A stretch of 64,000 bases of DNA from an uncultured Algibacter sp. (GTDB taxonomy: Bacteria; Bacteroidota; Bacteroidia; Flavobacteriales; Flavobacteriaceae), in assembly GCA_947502405.1 (NCBI GenBank), contig CANMZT010000004.1, positions 124,001-188,000 of the forward strand, in the 5' to 3' direction. Below the pieces are notes generated by a model. The model was not told the DNA's origin. It saw only the letters and a program-made list of their open reading frames with translations, and did no database searches. Positions 36,681 through 45,315 of this stretch are shown in pieces. Made by a program: the position numbers and the translations under genes. Numbering within the stretch: position 1 is the stretch's first letter; every line of letters begins with the position of its first letter.

Positions 36681-37364
36681 ATGAAAACAATAATTGTAGT
36701 TGGTGGAAGTAAGGGCATTGGAAAAGCTATAGTTGAAAAACTTTTAGCATATTCTAATGTTATAAACATTAGTAGAAGTACCCCAGAAATATCGCATAAC
36801 AACCTAACTCACCACCAATGCGATGTTACAAAAGACGAATTACCAGATATTGAAAATGCAGATGGATTAGTTTATTGTCCTGGAAGCATCAATTTAAAAC
36901 CCATATCACGATTAAGTATTGATGATTTCAAAAATGATTTTGAAATTAATGTACTAGGCGCAGTTAGGGTAATTCAAAAGTACCTTCCAATTCTTAAAGC
37001 CGGAAGCAAGCCTTCTATTGTTTTATTTAGCACAGTTGCGGCTAAATTAGGTATGCCCTATCATGCTAGTATTGCTGTGGCAAAATCTGGTGTTGAAGGC
37101 TTAGTAAAATCCTTAGGAGCAGAATTAGCTCCTACACTTCGTATCAACGCCATTGCTCCTACGGTTACTGATACCGATTTGGCATCAAAACTGCTTCGGA
37201 ATGACAAAATGATAGAAAATATTACAGAGCGTCATCCATTAAAAAAGTTTTTATCGCCAGAAGAAGTTGCAGATATGGCAGAGTTCCTATTATCAGGAAA
37301 CTCATCATCAGTCTCTGGTCAGGTATTTGAAATGGACTGCGGTATTGTAAGCTTCAAAATTTAG
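36681..37364 (+). CDS. Short-chain dehydrogenase/reductase, atypical active site
   Basis: A 227-aa classical-length SDR with GGSKGIG at 8-14 for NAD(P) binding and Ser117 in VLFSTVA. The usual YxxxK is replaced: Tyr127 is followed by Lys135 (PYHASIAVAKSGVEG), a Tyr-x7-Lys spacing. The NAIAPTVTDTDLA and VSGQVFEMDCG segments are normal. SDRs of this kind occur in light-inducible cryptochrome clusters; the substrate is unknown. It is 3 bases before the glutathione peroxidase gene. Confidence 0.82.
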   Translation: MKTIIVVGGSKGIGKAIVEKLLAYSNVINISRSTPEISHNNLTHHQCDVTKDELPDIENADGLVYCPGSINLKPISRLSIDDFKNDFEINVLGAVRVIQKYLPILKAGSKPSIVLFSTVAAKLGMPYHASIAVAKSGVEGLVKSLGAELAPTLRINAIAPTVTDTDLASKLLRNDKMIENITERHPLKKFLSPEEVADMAEFLLSGNSSSVSGQVFEMDCGIVSFKI

Positions 37365-37367
37365 GAT

Positions 37368-37904
37368 ATGAATGTATTAAAAACATTTGTTGCAACGCTT
37401 GGTTCGACTTCCGAAGTAAAAAAAATGAACATAAACTCTATTTATGACATTAAAATTAATGCGCTGGATGGAAAACCAATAGACTTATCCGAGTTTAAAG
37501 GAAAGTATGTGTTATTTGTAAATGTAGCCTCCAAATGTGGTTTTACTCCGCAATACAAGAAACTCCAAGAACTACATGAGCAATACCAAGATAAACTTCA
37601 AGTTATAGGACTCCCTTGTAATCAATTTGGAAATCAAGAACCTGGAGATGCTAAAACTATTACTGAGTTTTGCGAAATTAATTACGGTGTATCTTTTTTA
37701 ATTACTGAAAAAATAAAAGTAAAAGGAAACCAGAAACATCCACTATATGTATGGTTAACAGAAAAAAATAATAATGGTGTTTCAAGTTCTTCAGTAAAAT
37801 GGAATTTTCAGAAATACTTATTAGATGATAACGGAAATTTAGTGGACTATTTCTTTTCTACTACTAGTCCCTTAAGTCAAAAAATAACAAAACACTTAAA
37901 ATAG
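37368..37904 (+). CDS. Glutathione peroxidase-family peroxidase
   Basis: A 178-aa thiol peroxidase. NVASKCGFTPQY carries peroxidatic Cys57; LPCNQFGNQEPG carries the conserved Gln/Asn region with a possible resolving Cys, and VKWNFQKYL the conserved Trp. As a Cys enzyme it probably uses thioredoxin and reduces lipid or hydrogen peroxides. The core begins near residue 20, so a start at the Met codon 57 bases downstream is possible. In this operon it fits protection against photo-oxidative damage. Confidence 0.9.
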   Translation: MNVLKTFVATLGSTSEVKKMNINSIYDIKINALDGKPIDLSEFKGKYVLFVNVASKCGFTPQYKKLQELHEQYQDKLQVIGLPCNQFGNQEPGDAKTITEFCEINYGVSFLITEKIKVKGNQKHPLYVWLTEKNNNGVSSSSVKWNFQKYLLDDNGNLVDYFFSTTSPLSQKITKHLK

Positions 37905-37911
37905 AAATGCT

Positions 37912-38091
37912 ATGTTCGGATTATTTAAAAGAAAATCAAAACTAGAAAAGTTAGAAGAAAGATTTAAAAAATTGATGCGCGAATGGCATGCATTATCATC
38001 AATTAACAGAGCTGCAAGTGACAGAAAATATGCTGAAGCTCAAGATATTGCAAAACTAATTAGCGAACTAAAACATGAAGAAGCTGCTTAA
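37912..38091 (+). CDS. Lacal_2735-like small protein, 59 aa
   Basis: Begins MFGLFKRKSKLEKLEERFKK and continues as a helical hairpin with SINRAASDRKYAEAQ near the middle. This is the pattern of the Lacal_2735 family of small flavobacterial proteins, of unknown function. The gene is 7 bases after the peroxidase stop, and its last 17 bases overlap the start of the TspO gene, supporting real translation. Confidence 0.75.
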   Translation: MFGLFKRKSKLEKLEERFKKLMREWHALSSINRAASDRKYAEAQDIAKLISELKHEEAA

Positions 38092-38539
38092 ATACATTTT
38101 AGTATTCTTAATTATTAATTTTGGTGCCTTGGATATTGGAAATTGGCTCATGGCTAATGGTCCACAAACGGAGTGGTACATAAATTTAAACCAAGCACCT
38201 TGGACTCCACCAGGTTGGGTTTTTGGAGTTGCTTGGACTACCATTATGGTATGCTTCTCAATATACATGGCGTATTTATATAAATTAAAACCTAACAGTA
38301 CTATAATCGGATTGTTTTTACTACAATTTATACTAAATGTTATTTGGGGTTACATATTTTTCAACCAGCACTTAGTAGGTCTTGGCTTTACAGTAATTTT
38401 GCTTTTAACTTTTGTAATAGCAGCATTCGCAATTTCTTTCAGATATGATTTAAAATACAAAACCCTTTTAATTATGCCCTACTTAATTTGGTTATGTATT
38501 GCTACTTCACTTAATGGTTACATTTTATTAAATAATTAG
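38075..38539 (+). CDS. TspO/MBR family membrane protein
   Basis: A 154-aa tryptophan-rich sensory protein with five hydrophobic helices. WYINLNQAPWTPPGWVFGVAWTTIM is the diagnostic TspO loop and helix. Bacterial TspO binds porphyrins and can take part in light- and oxygen-dependent stress responses or porphyrin breakdown. Location is the inner membrane. It is coupled to the Lacal_2735-like gene by overlap and followed by SRPBCC one base later. Confidence 0.93.
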   Translation: MKKLLKYILVFLIINFGALDIGNWLMANGPQTEWYINLNQAPWTPPGWVFGVAWTTIMVCFSIYMAYLYKLKPNSTIIGLFLLQFILNVIWGYIFFNQHLVGLGFTVILLLTFVIAAFAISFRYDLKYKTLLIMPYLIWLCIATSLNGYILLNN

Positions 38540-38540
38540 A

Positions 38541-39002
38541 ATGAAAATATACACTTTACATAAAAAGCAAAATTTACCTATCTCAGTAGATGAAGCTTGG
38601 GATTTTCTATCAAGTCCAAAAAATCTAAAAACAATCACACCTGACTATATGGGTTTTAATATTTTATCTGGTGCTGACAGAGAAATGTATGCTGGACAAA
38701 TCATTCAATATATTGTAACACCTGTTTTAGGCATTAAAACCAAGTGGGTTACAGAAATTACACATTGCATCGATAAGAAATATTTTGTTGATGAACAGCG
38801 CTTTGGTCCCTATGCTTTATGGCATCATAAACATTTTATTAAAGAAATTGAAGGTGGTGTAGAAATGGAAGATATAATTGATTATAAAGTACCTTTTGGT
38901 TTGCTTGGTCAACTTGTTCATCCTATTTTAGTAAAACCTAAGTTAGAAGAAATTTTTAATTACAGAACAGAAAAGCTCGAAGCCTTGTTTGGTAAATATT
39001 AA
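38541..39002 (+). CDS. SRPBCC (START-like) ligand-binding protein
   Basis: A 153-aa protein of the SRPBCC superfamily. VDEAWDFLSSPKNLKTITPDYMGF at the N terminus and the GPYALWHHKHFIKEIEGGVEMEDIIDYKVPFG strand region are typical of the family, members of which were annotated as cell-division inhibitors. It probably binds a hydrophobic ligand. It directly precedes the CPD photolyase gene (2-base gap), a pairing common in such clusters. Confidence 0.85.
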   Translation: MKIYTLHKKQNLPISVDEAWDFLSSPKNLKTITPDYMGFNILSGADREMYAGQIIQYIVTPVLGIKTKWVTEITHCIDKKYFVDEQRFGPYALWHHKHFIKEIEGGVEMEDIIDYKVPFGLLGQLVHPILVKPKLEEIFNYRTEKLEALFGKY

Positions 39003-39004
39003 AT

Positions 39005-40306
39005 ATGAAACAACCCGTATCTATTTTTTGGTTTAGACGCGATTTACGATTGGACGATAACAAAGGTTTCTATGAAGCCTTAAAAGGAGAACATCCCGTT
39101 CTTCCCATATTTATTTTTGATTCTGAAATTTTAGATAAACTTCCTGAGGATGATGCACGTGTTAACTTTATACACAATACACTTCAAGAAATGCGTAATA
39201 CGCTGCAGGATGAATACGGTAGCAGTATCGCCATGTATCACGGGAAGCCACTTGACATTTATAAGAGTTTAATAAAAGATTTTGATATTGCTTGTGTTTA
39301 TACCAATCATGATTATGAACCCTACGCTAGGGAGCGTGATGAGCGTATTAAAACATTTTTAAATTCAAACAGTATTGAATTTAAAACCTATAAAGACCAA
39401 GTTATTTTTGAAAAAGATGAGGTTGTAAAAGCTGATGGCAATCCGTATGTGGTGTATACGCCATATATGAAAACTTGGAAAGAAAAATTCAATTCTTATG
39501 ATTTAGAGTTCTTCGACACTAATTCGTGTTTAAATAATTTGCTAGAGCATAGCTTGCCAAATTTAAGTCTATCTGATATCGGGTTTAAGAAATCATCACA
39601 AAGTATTACGCCACATACTGTAACACCTACATTAATTCAAGAATACGAAGACACTCGTAATTTTCCCGCAAAAGATTCTACCTCGAGATTAGGACCGCAT
39701 TTACGTTTTGGTACCGTTAGCGTTCGCAAAATGGTAAAAAAAGCCATTGCTGAAAAAAACGAAATATTTTGGCAAGAATTAATTTGGCGTGAATTTTTTA
39801 TGCAAATTCTTTGGCACTTCCCACATACATCTAATACTAGTTTTAAAGCCAAATACGACCGTATACAATGGCGAAATAATGAGGATGAATTTAAAGCATG
39901 GTGCGAAGGAAAAACAGGATATCCATTTGTTGATGCTGGTATGCGACAGTTAAATAAAACAGGATTTATGCACAACCGTGTGCGTATGCTAGTAGGTAGT
40001 TTTTTATGTAAACACTTACTTATAGATTGGCGCTGGGGTGAAGCTTATTTTGCTGAAAAATTACACGATTACGATATGGCTAGTAATATTGGAAATTGGC
40101 AATGGGTTGCTGGCTCTGGTGTTGATGCTGCGCCTTATTTTAGAATTTTTAATCCTACTACACAAATACAAAAGTTTGATAAAAATTTAGTATATATAAA
40201 AACTTGGGTGCCAGATTTTCAAGAACTCACTTACCCTCAACCTATTGTGGATCATAAATTTGCCCGTGAACGTTGTTTGGAGACTTACAAGAGTGCTTTG
40301 AATTAG
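39005..40306 (+). CDS. phrB: Class I deoxyribodipyrimidine photolyase
   Basis: A 433-aa CPD photolyase. N-terminal SIFWFRRDLRLDDN starts the antenna domain. In the FAD domain TSRLGPHLRFGTVSVR, ELIWREFFMQIL, GYPFVDAGMRQL, FMHNRVRMLVGSFL and DYDMASNIGNWQWVAGSG follow the class I pattern closely, including the Trp residues of the electron-transfer chain. It repairs cyclobutane pyrimidine dimers with blue light. It is the last gene of operon B and the fourth photolyase-family gene in 10 kb. Confidence 0.93.
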   Translation: MKQPVSIFWFRRDLRLDDNKGFYEALKGEHPVLPIFIFDSEILDKLPEDDARVNFIHNTLQEMRNTLQDEYGSSIAMYHGKPLDIYKSLIKDFDIACVYTNHDYEPYARERDERIKTFLNSNSIEFKTYKDQVIFEKDEVVKADGNPYVVYTPYMKTWKEKFNSYDLEFFDTNSCLNNLLEHSLPNLSLSDIGFKKSSQSITPHTVTPTLIQEYEDTRNFPAKDSTSRLGPHLRFGTVSVRKMVKKAIAEKNEIFWQELIWREFFMQILWHFPHTSNTSFKAKYDRIQWRNNEDEFKAWCEGKTGYPFVDAGMRQLNKTGFMHNRVRMLVGSFLCKHLLIDWRWGEAYFAEKLHDYDMASNIGNWQWVAGSGVDAAPYFRIFNPTTQIQKFDKNLVYIKTWVPDFQELTYPQPIVDHKFARERCLETYKSALN

Positions 40307-40422
40307 GTTTTTTTATCCCATTATTAGTATAAAAACAGTTGGATAATCTTGTAAGTTCTTATATTATATTTTCAAAACCTCTAGCTTATAAATTAACGAA
40401 CCATAAAGTTGTAAACAATAAG

Positions 40423-42609
40423 CTATCTTGTAAACAACATTTCTCGGTACTTTGTTAATGGCCAAATTTCATCATCAACCAGTAATTCAAGTTTATCACA
40501 ATGGTATCGGATATCATCAAAAAGTGGTTTTACAGTATTACAATAGGCATGAGCCTTCTTTTCTACATCTTCAATAGCATTTGCCTTTTTTCTGGCTTCT
40601 AGCATTTTAGTAACATTGGCATTAATACCTTCAATATGTTTTGAAATAGCTTCTATTAAATTGATTTGTTCTTTTGAAACACTTTTATATTTTTCTTCAA
40701 AAATCTCTTTAAGTCCCCTAACATTTTCTACTAAAATATTTTGATATTTTACTGCAGTAGGAACAATATGATTACGAGCAATATCACCTAAAACACGGCT
40801 TTCTATTTGAATGTGCATAATGTAAGCCTCAACCTCTATTTCATAACGGGCCTCGGTTTCAATTTTACTCATTACTTCCATTTCTTCAAACAATGCTATA
40901 GTTTCTTTAGATATTCTGGCTTTTAAAGCTTCTGGTGTTGTTTTATTATTACTTAAGCCACGCTTCTTCGCCTCTTTTTCCCAAGCTTCTCCATAACCAT
41001 TACCTTCAAATAAAATATCTCTGGAAGATTTTATATACTCTCTAAGTACGTTAAAAACTGCTTCGTCTTTCTTTAAATCCTTTTTATTAATTAAAACATC
41101 AACTTCTTTCTTAAAGTCTTTAAGTTGTTTAGCTACAATAGTGTTTAATACCGTCATTGGGTTTCCACAATTAGCTGTAGAGCCTACTGCTCTAAACTCA
41201 AATTTATTACCTGTAAAAGCAAAAGGTGAAGTTCTATTTCTATCCGTGTTATCCAATAATACGTCCGGTATTTTGCCAACAACATTCAATTTTAACTCGG
41301 TTTTCTCTTTAGGTGATAATTTACCTTTAGTGACACCTTCTAATTCCTCTAAAACTTTAGTTAATTGCTCGCCAATAAAAACCGATATAATTGCAGGAGG
41401 TGCTTCATTTGCACCCAGTCTATGGTCGTTACTCGCAGATGCTATGGCAGCTCTTAAAAGTGCTTCGTGTGTATGTACTGCTTTTATTGTATTTATAAAA
41501 AAGGTTAAAAACTGCAGGTTACTCATAGGTGTTTTACCAGGTGCCAATAAATTAACTCCTGTATCAGTAGACAACGACCAATTATTATGCTTACCTGACC
41601 CATTAACACCTGCAAAAGGTTTTTCATGAAGCAATACTTTAAAATTATGACGGGATGCAACACGCCCCATAATATCCATTAATAAAGCATTATGATCTAC
41701 TGCTAGATTAGCTTCTTCAAAAATTGGTGCTACTTCAAATTGGTTTGGAGCTACCTCGTTATGTCTTGTTTTTACTGGAATACCTAAAAGCATACATTCG
41801 GTTTCTAACTCACGCATAAAGTTTAATGCTCGGTTGGGAATAGATCCAAAATAATGGTCATCTAATTGTTGCCCTTTTGCTGATGAATGCCCTAACAACG
41901 TTCGCCCTGTTAAAGCAATATCTGGACGACTGGCAGCCATCATTTTATCAATTAAAAAATATTCTTGCTCCCAACCTAAGGACGAAGTTACTTTCTTTAC
42001 ATTTTTATCAAAATATTTACAAACAGCGGTTGCAGCAGCATCTACCGCATGTAATGCTCTTAGTAAAGGGGTTTTGTAATCTAAAGCTTCTCCTGTATAG
42101 GCTACAAATATGGTTGGAATACACAAAGTTGTACCATAAATAAAAGCTGGTGAAGTTGGATCCCATGCTGTATAACCTCTAGCCTCAAACGTATTTCTAA
42201 TACCTCCACTTGGAAAGCTAGAAGCATCTGGCTCCTGTTGTACTAATTGGTTACCATCAAACTTTTCAATAGCCAAACCACCACTTACAGTTTCAAAAAA
42301 AGCATCGTGTTTTTCAGCAGTTGTTCCCGTTAGTGGTTGAAACCAATGCGTATAGTGCGTTACGCCCTTTGAAAGTGCCCAATCTTTCATAGACGATGCT
42401 ACTTGATCTGCTACACTTCTATCAATTTTCTTCCCATGCTGAATCGCATTAGTAACACCTACAAAAGCATCTTTTGTTAAATAGTGACGCATCGTATTTT
42501 CATTAAACACGTTTTCACCAAACAAATCTGAACGACGTTCTTTTTCTTCAACTAAAACTGGTTTAGAATTAAGCGACTCTTTTATAGCGTGAAATCTCAG
42601 TATTGACAT
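40423..42609 (-). CDS. glnN: Glutamine synthetase type III
   Basis: A 728-aa GSIII enzyme that makes glutamine from glutamate and ammonia with ATP. Visible are RSDLFGENVF at the N terminus, SSLGWEQEYFLID, TRHNEVAPNQFEVAPIFEEAN, LLHEKPFAGVNGSGKHNNWSL and NRTSPFAFTGNKFEFRAVGS. The start MSILRFHA (ATG at 42607-42609) is chosen over an upstream Met that adds 14 non-conserved residues. It is transcribed away from the type II gene, so both can share a regulatory gap. Confidence 0.95.
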   Translation of the reverse strand: MSILRFHAIKESLNSKPVLVEEKERRSDLFGENVFNENTMRHYLTKDAFVGVTNAIQHGKKIDRSVADQVASSMKDWALSKGVTHYTHWFQPLTGTTAEKHDAFFETVSGGLAIEKFDGNQLVQQEPDASSFPSGGIRNTFEARGYTAWDPTSPAFIYGTTLCIPTIFVAYTGEALDYKTPLLRALHAVDAAATAVCKYFDKNVKKVTSSLGWEQEYFLIDKMMAASRPDIALTGRTLLGHSSAKGQQLDDHYFGSIPNRALNFMRELETECMLLGIPVKTRHNEVAPNQFEVAPIFEEANLAVDHNALLMDIMGRVASRHNFKVLLHEKPFAGVNGSGKHNNWSLSTDTGVNLLAPGKTPMSNLQFLTFFINTIKAVHTHEALLRAAIASASNDHRLGANEAPPAIISVFIGEQLTKVLEELEGVTKGKLSPKEKTELKLNVVGKIPDVLLDNTDRNRTSPFAFTGNKFEFRAVGSTANCGNPMTVLNTIVAKQLKDFKKEVDVLINKKDLKKDEAVFNVLREYIKSSRDILFEGNGYGEAWEKEAKKRGLSNNKTTPEALKARISKETIALFEEMEVMSKIETEARYEIEVEAYIMHIQIESRVLGDIARNHIVPTAVKYQNILVENVRGLKEIFEEKYKSVSKEQINLIEAISKHIEGINANVTKMLEARKKANAIEDVEKKAHAYCNTVKPLFDDIRYHCDKLELLVDDEIWPLTKYREMLFTR

Positions 42610-42832
42610 CCTGTTAATTATTAAAACGTTTGATTTTGAATTATTAAGCAAAAATAAAAAGCTTAAACTTTATATCCTTGAAAGTAGAAAAATCTTTTGA
42701 GCTTTTTTCAGTTTTTTCATAAAATAATAGTCTTTTTTTAAAATAAACCTTAAAAAAATAGGGTATAAATAAAAATAACTCACACTTTTACTAAAACACC
42801 CCCTATATATTTAAAGTACAAGCATAAAAATT

Positions 42833-42840
42833 TATATTTG
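42833..42840 (+). promoter_or_regulatory. -7 promoter box for the type II glutamine synthetase
   Basis: TATATTTG ends 39 bases before the preferred ATG at 42880. It supports that start, because the upstream alternative at 42838 would overlap the promoter. The 270-base divergent gap to glnN is AT-rich, without an obvious further operator. Confidence 0.55.
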
Positions 42841-42879
42841 TGGTATTATTATCAATATTACAACTATAAAATATTAATT

Positions 42880-43902
42880 ATGGCAAAAATTAAATTAGAA
42901 TACCTTTGGTTAGATGGGTACTTCCCAACACAAAACCTAAGAAGTAAAACTAAGGTAGAAGAGCACGAAAACTTTCAAGGTACTCTTGAAGAATTAGGAA
43001 TGTGGTCTTTTGATGGATCTTCAACAAGACAAGCTGAAGGTGGATCTTCAGACTGTTTATTAAAACCTGTAGCTATTTATCCAGATCCAGACAGAATCAA
43101 TGGATACTTAGTTATGACTGAAGTTTTAAATGCTGATGGAACGCCACACGTATCAAATGGTAGAGCTACTATTGATGATGATGACAATGATTTCTGGTTT
43201 GGTTTTGAGCAAGAGTATTTTATAATGGATACTAAAACACAATTACCATTAGGTTTCCCTGTTGGTGGTTACCCTGCTCCTCAAGGTATGTATTACTGCT
43301 CAGTAGGTGGTAAAAATACTCATGGTAGAGATTTAGTAGAAGAGCATGCAGATTTGTGTATTGATGCCGGATTAAACTTTGAAGGTATTAACCAAGAGGT
43401 TGCTTCAGGACAATGGGAATTCCAATTGTTTGCTAAAGGTGCTAAAAAAGCTGGTGATGAAATATGGGTAGCTAGATATTTACTAGACCGTTTAACAGAA
43501 AAGTACGGATACTACATTGAGTACCACCCAAAACCACTAGGAAAAGATATGGATTGGAATGGTTCTGGTATGCACGCAAACTTCTCTAACACAACATTAA
43601 GAACTTGCGGATCTAAAGAAACTTACGAAGCTATTTGTGAAGCTTTCCGTCCAGTTGTAAAAGAGCACATTGAGGTTTACGGAGAGTTTAACGACCAACG
43701 TTTAACTGGTGATCATGAAACTGCAGCTATCACTGATTTCTCTTACGGAGTATCAGATAGAGGTGCATCAATCCGTATTCCAATTATTACTGTAGAGAAA
43801 GGTTGGAAAGGTTGGTTAGAAGATAGAAGACCAGCATCAAACGGAGACCCATACAAAATTGCAGGTAGAATTATTAAAACTGTTAAATCTGCTAAAATAT
43901 AA
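42880..43902 (+). CDS. glnA: Glutamine synthetase type II (eukaryote-like)
   Basis: A 340-aa enzyme of the eukaryotic-type GSII family. LEYLWLDGYFPTQNLRSKTKV starts the beta-grasp domain, then WSFDGSSTRQAEGGSSDC, FGFEQEYFI, GINQEVASGQWEFQ and GKDMDWNGSGMHANFS of the catalytic domain, with the C-terminal RRPASNGDPYKIAGR. The start at 42880 (MAKIKLEY) matches the family. It is divergent from glnN and has its own terminator, so the cell has two ammonia-assimilating enzymes. Confidence 0.95.
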   Translation: MAKIKLEYLWLDGYFPTQNLRSKTKVEEHENFQGTLEELGMWSFDGSSTRQAEGGSSDCLLKPVAIYPDPDRINGYLVMTEVLNADGTPHVSNGRATIDDDDNDFWFGFEQEYFIMDTKTQLPLGFPVGGYPAPQGMYYCSVGGKNTHGRDLVEEHADLCIDAGLNFEGINQEVASGQWEFQLFAKGAKKAGDEIWVARYLLDRLTEKYGYYIEYHPKPLGKDMDWNGSGMHANFSNTTLRTCGSKETYEAICEAFRPVVKEHIEVYGEFNDQRLTGDHETAAITDFSYGVSDRGASIRIPIITVEKGWKGWLEDRRPASNGDPYKIAGRIIKTVKSAKI

Positions 43903-43926
43903 TTTAGCTACAGATTTTGTTCATAA

Positions 43927-43960
43927 AAAAAACGCTAGTATGTAAATGTTAGCGTTTTTT
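43927..43960 (+). terminator. Terminator of the type II glutamine synthetase gene
   Basis: AAAAAACGCTA (43927-43937) pairs with TAGCGTTTTTT (43950-43960), followed by more T. Confidence 0.85.
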
Positions 43961-43976
43961 TATATGTGATAATTTG

Positions 43977-44147
43977 GTCGTTACCCCGAAAAGGGATCGG
44001 GCTTTACGTTATATCTTTTTTAAAACGTCATTGCGAGGAGTGAGCGACGTGGCAATCTGTTTATTATTTACTTAAACGCTAATTTACTACTAGTCCATTT
44101 TAAAAAAGGATGCCACTTCTCCCGATAGCTATCGGGATTCAGAAGTA
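43977..44147. repeat. Nested dispersed repeats
   Basis: A GGTAACGCCC-family copy (from 43977, ggtcgttaccccgaaaaggg) is interrupted after its atatctttttt by a CATTGCGAGG-family repeat (44028-44060). It resumes with aaaaaaggatgcc (from about 44102). The palindrome TCCCGATAGCTATCGGGA is at 44120-44137. Confidence 0.75.
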
Positions 44148-44192
44148 GACGAGAACAAGCAATTACTTATAGCCAATGTAGTAACACGTTTT

Positions 44193-45182
44193 TTATTTAG
44201 ATAATTGCTTTTCAAGTTCTCCTTTTTCGTAAGCTTTATAGAACTTTTTTGTGTTTGAATTCATAGGAACATTATTTTCTTTTTTTCCAATAAATTCCAA
44301 CAAGATTTTAGCTCCACCAAACTGAACTTCTTTCACATCTTCTTGTTCACTATATTTTTGCCCGTCTTTAGGCTTACATTCTAAAATTCGATTGTGATTT
44401 ATCTTCTGGTCTAATCCGTAATTTATCATAGCTACCACATAAAGAAACTGTTGTTGATTTACATTAGTTAAGGTATTGTAGAATTTTCCAAAGGTTGGTA
44501 TTCCCATTCCACTGTCTCTATTCATCCAAAACCCTACAATTTGAGCTGCTGATTTAAATTCAGTACCATTCGGATAAACTGGATTTGAAAAGATGTACTG
44601 ACTTGCATCGAAAATCAGGTTTTCATAGTTTTCGTATTCTGGATTTTCATCTCCTTTCATTTTTGCCAAAGACACAGAAAAAAGTTCGTTAGATGAAGAG
44701 GGAAATGTGAATGAAGTCCAAAGTCTTGATTTTACAACTTTGTTATTAAACTTTCCAGGTCTAAATTCTATAGAATTAATTACTTCTTTTATGATTTTGT
44801 TTGTCGGTTCGGACTTTGGATATGAACTAACCGTCACGTCTGTAACTTTCGAGTCCTCAGTAATTGTTAAATAGACATAAACATTGCCTTTAAACTCTAT
44901 TCCTGAAGTTAGGTTTGGATAAATGAAGTTTCTCAAATTTTGTTCAGAACAAGCGATTTGTTCCTTTTCTGAAAGTCCATAATTACAATCATTTTCAAAT
45001 GGTAATTCGGTTAAAACTGCATAATGATAAATCCCCTCTTTTACTTGTTTAAAGGGCTTTACTTTATATCCTCTTTCAACTGTTTTGTCAGCATCTAAAA
45101 AATGACCTTTCGGTATTTGTCCAATTCCTAAAATTGGAATTAGTAATAAAAAAGTTAGAATGTTTAATTTGCATTTCTTCAT
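44193..45182 (-). CDS. Secreted protein with TonB C-terminal-like domain
   Basis: A 329-aa protein with a signal peptide (MKKCKLNILTFLLLIPILGIGQ). Residues about 95-165 (GNVYVYLTITEDSKVTDVTV, then IEFRPGKFNNKVVKSR) have the TonB C-terminal-like pattern common in flavobacterial periplasmic proteins. The C-terminal half resembles no family I know. It is flanked by repeats and looks monocistronic. Function unknown. Confidence 0.7.
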   Translation of the reverse strand: MKKCKLNILTFLLLIPILGIGQIPKGHFLDADKTVERGYKVKPFKQVKEGIYHYAVLTELPFENDCNYGLSEKEQIACSEQNLRNFIYPNLTSGIEFKGNVYVYLTITEDSKVTDVTVSSYPKSEPTNKIIKEVINSIEFRPGKFNNKVVKSRLWTSFTFPSSSNELFSVSLAKMKGDENPEYENYENLIFDASQYIFSNPVYPNGTEFKSAAQIVGFWMNRDSGMGIPTFGKFYNTLTNVNQQQFLYVVAMINYGLDQKINHNRILECKPKDGQKYSEQEDVKEVQFGGAKILLEFIGKKENNVPMNSNTKKFYKAYEKGELEKQLSK

Positions 45183-45315
45183 TTTGTTGATTTCTTCAAA
45201 TGTCTTACAATATTTCGCAGATATAATATCGTCTCAATACTGAAACAAGTTCAGCATATGTGCTTTATATCCGACGTTAAACGAAGGTAGCAGATTTTTT
45301 ATAAAGTCAAGCTTG

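Noticed and set aside
42610-42651. Upstream start for glutamine synthetase III
   Set aside because: The extra residues are not typical of the family, which begins near MSILRFHA.
42838-42879. Upstream start for the type II glutamine synthetase
   Set aside because: The 14 extra residues (Tyr/Asn-rich) overlap the promoter box; the conserved protein starts at MAKIKLEY.
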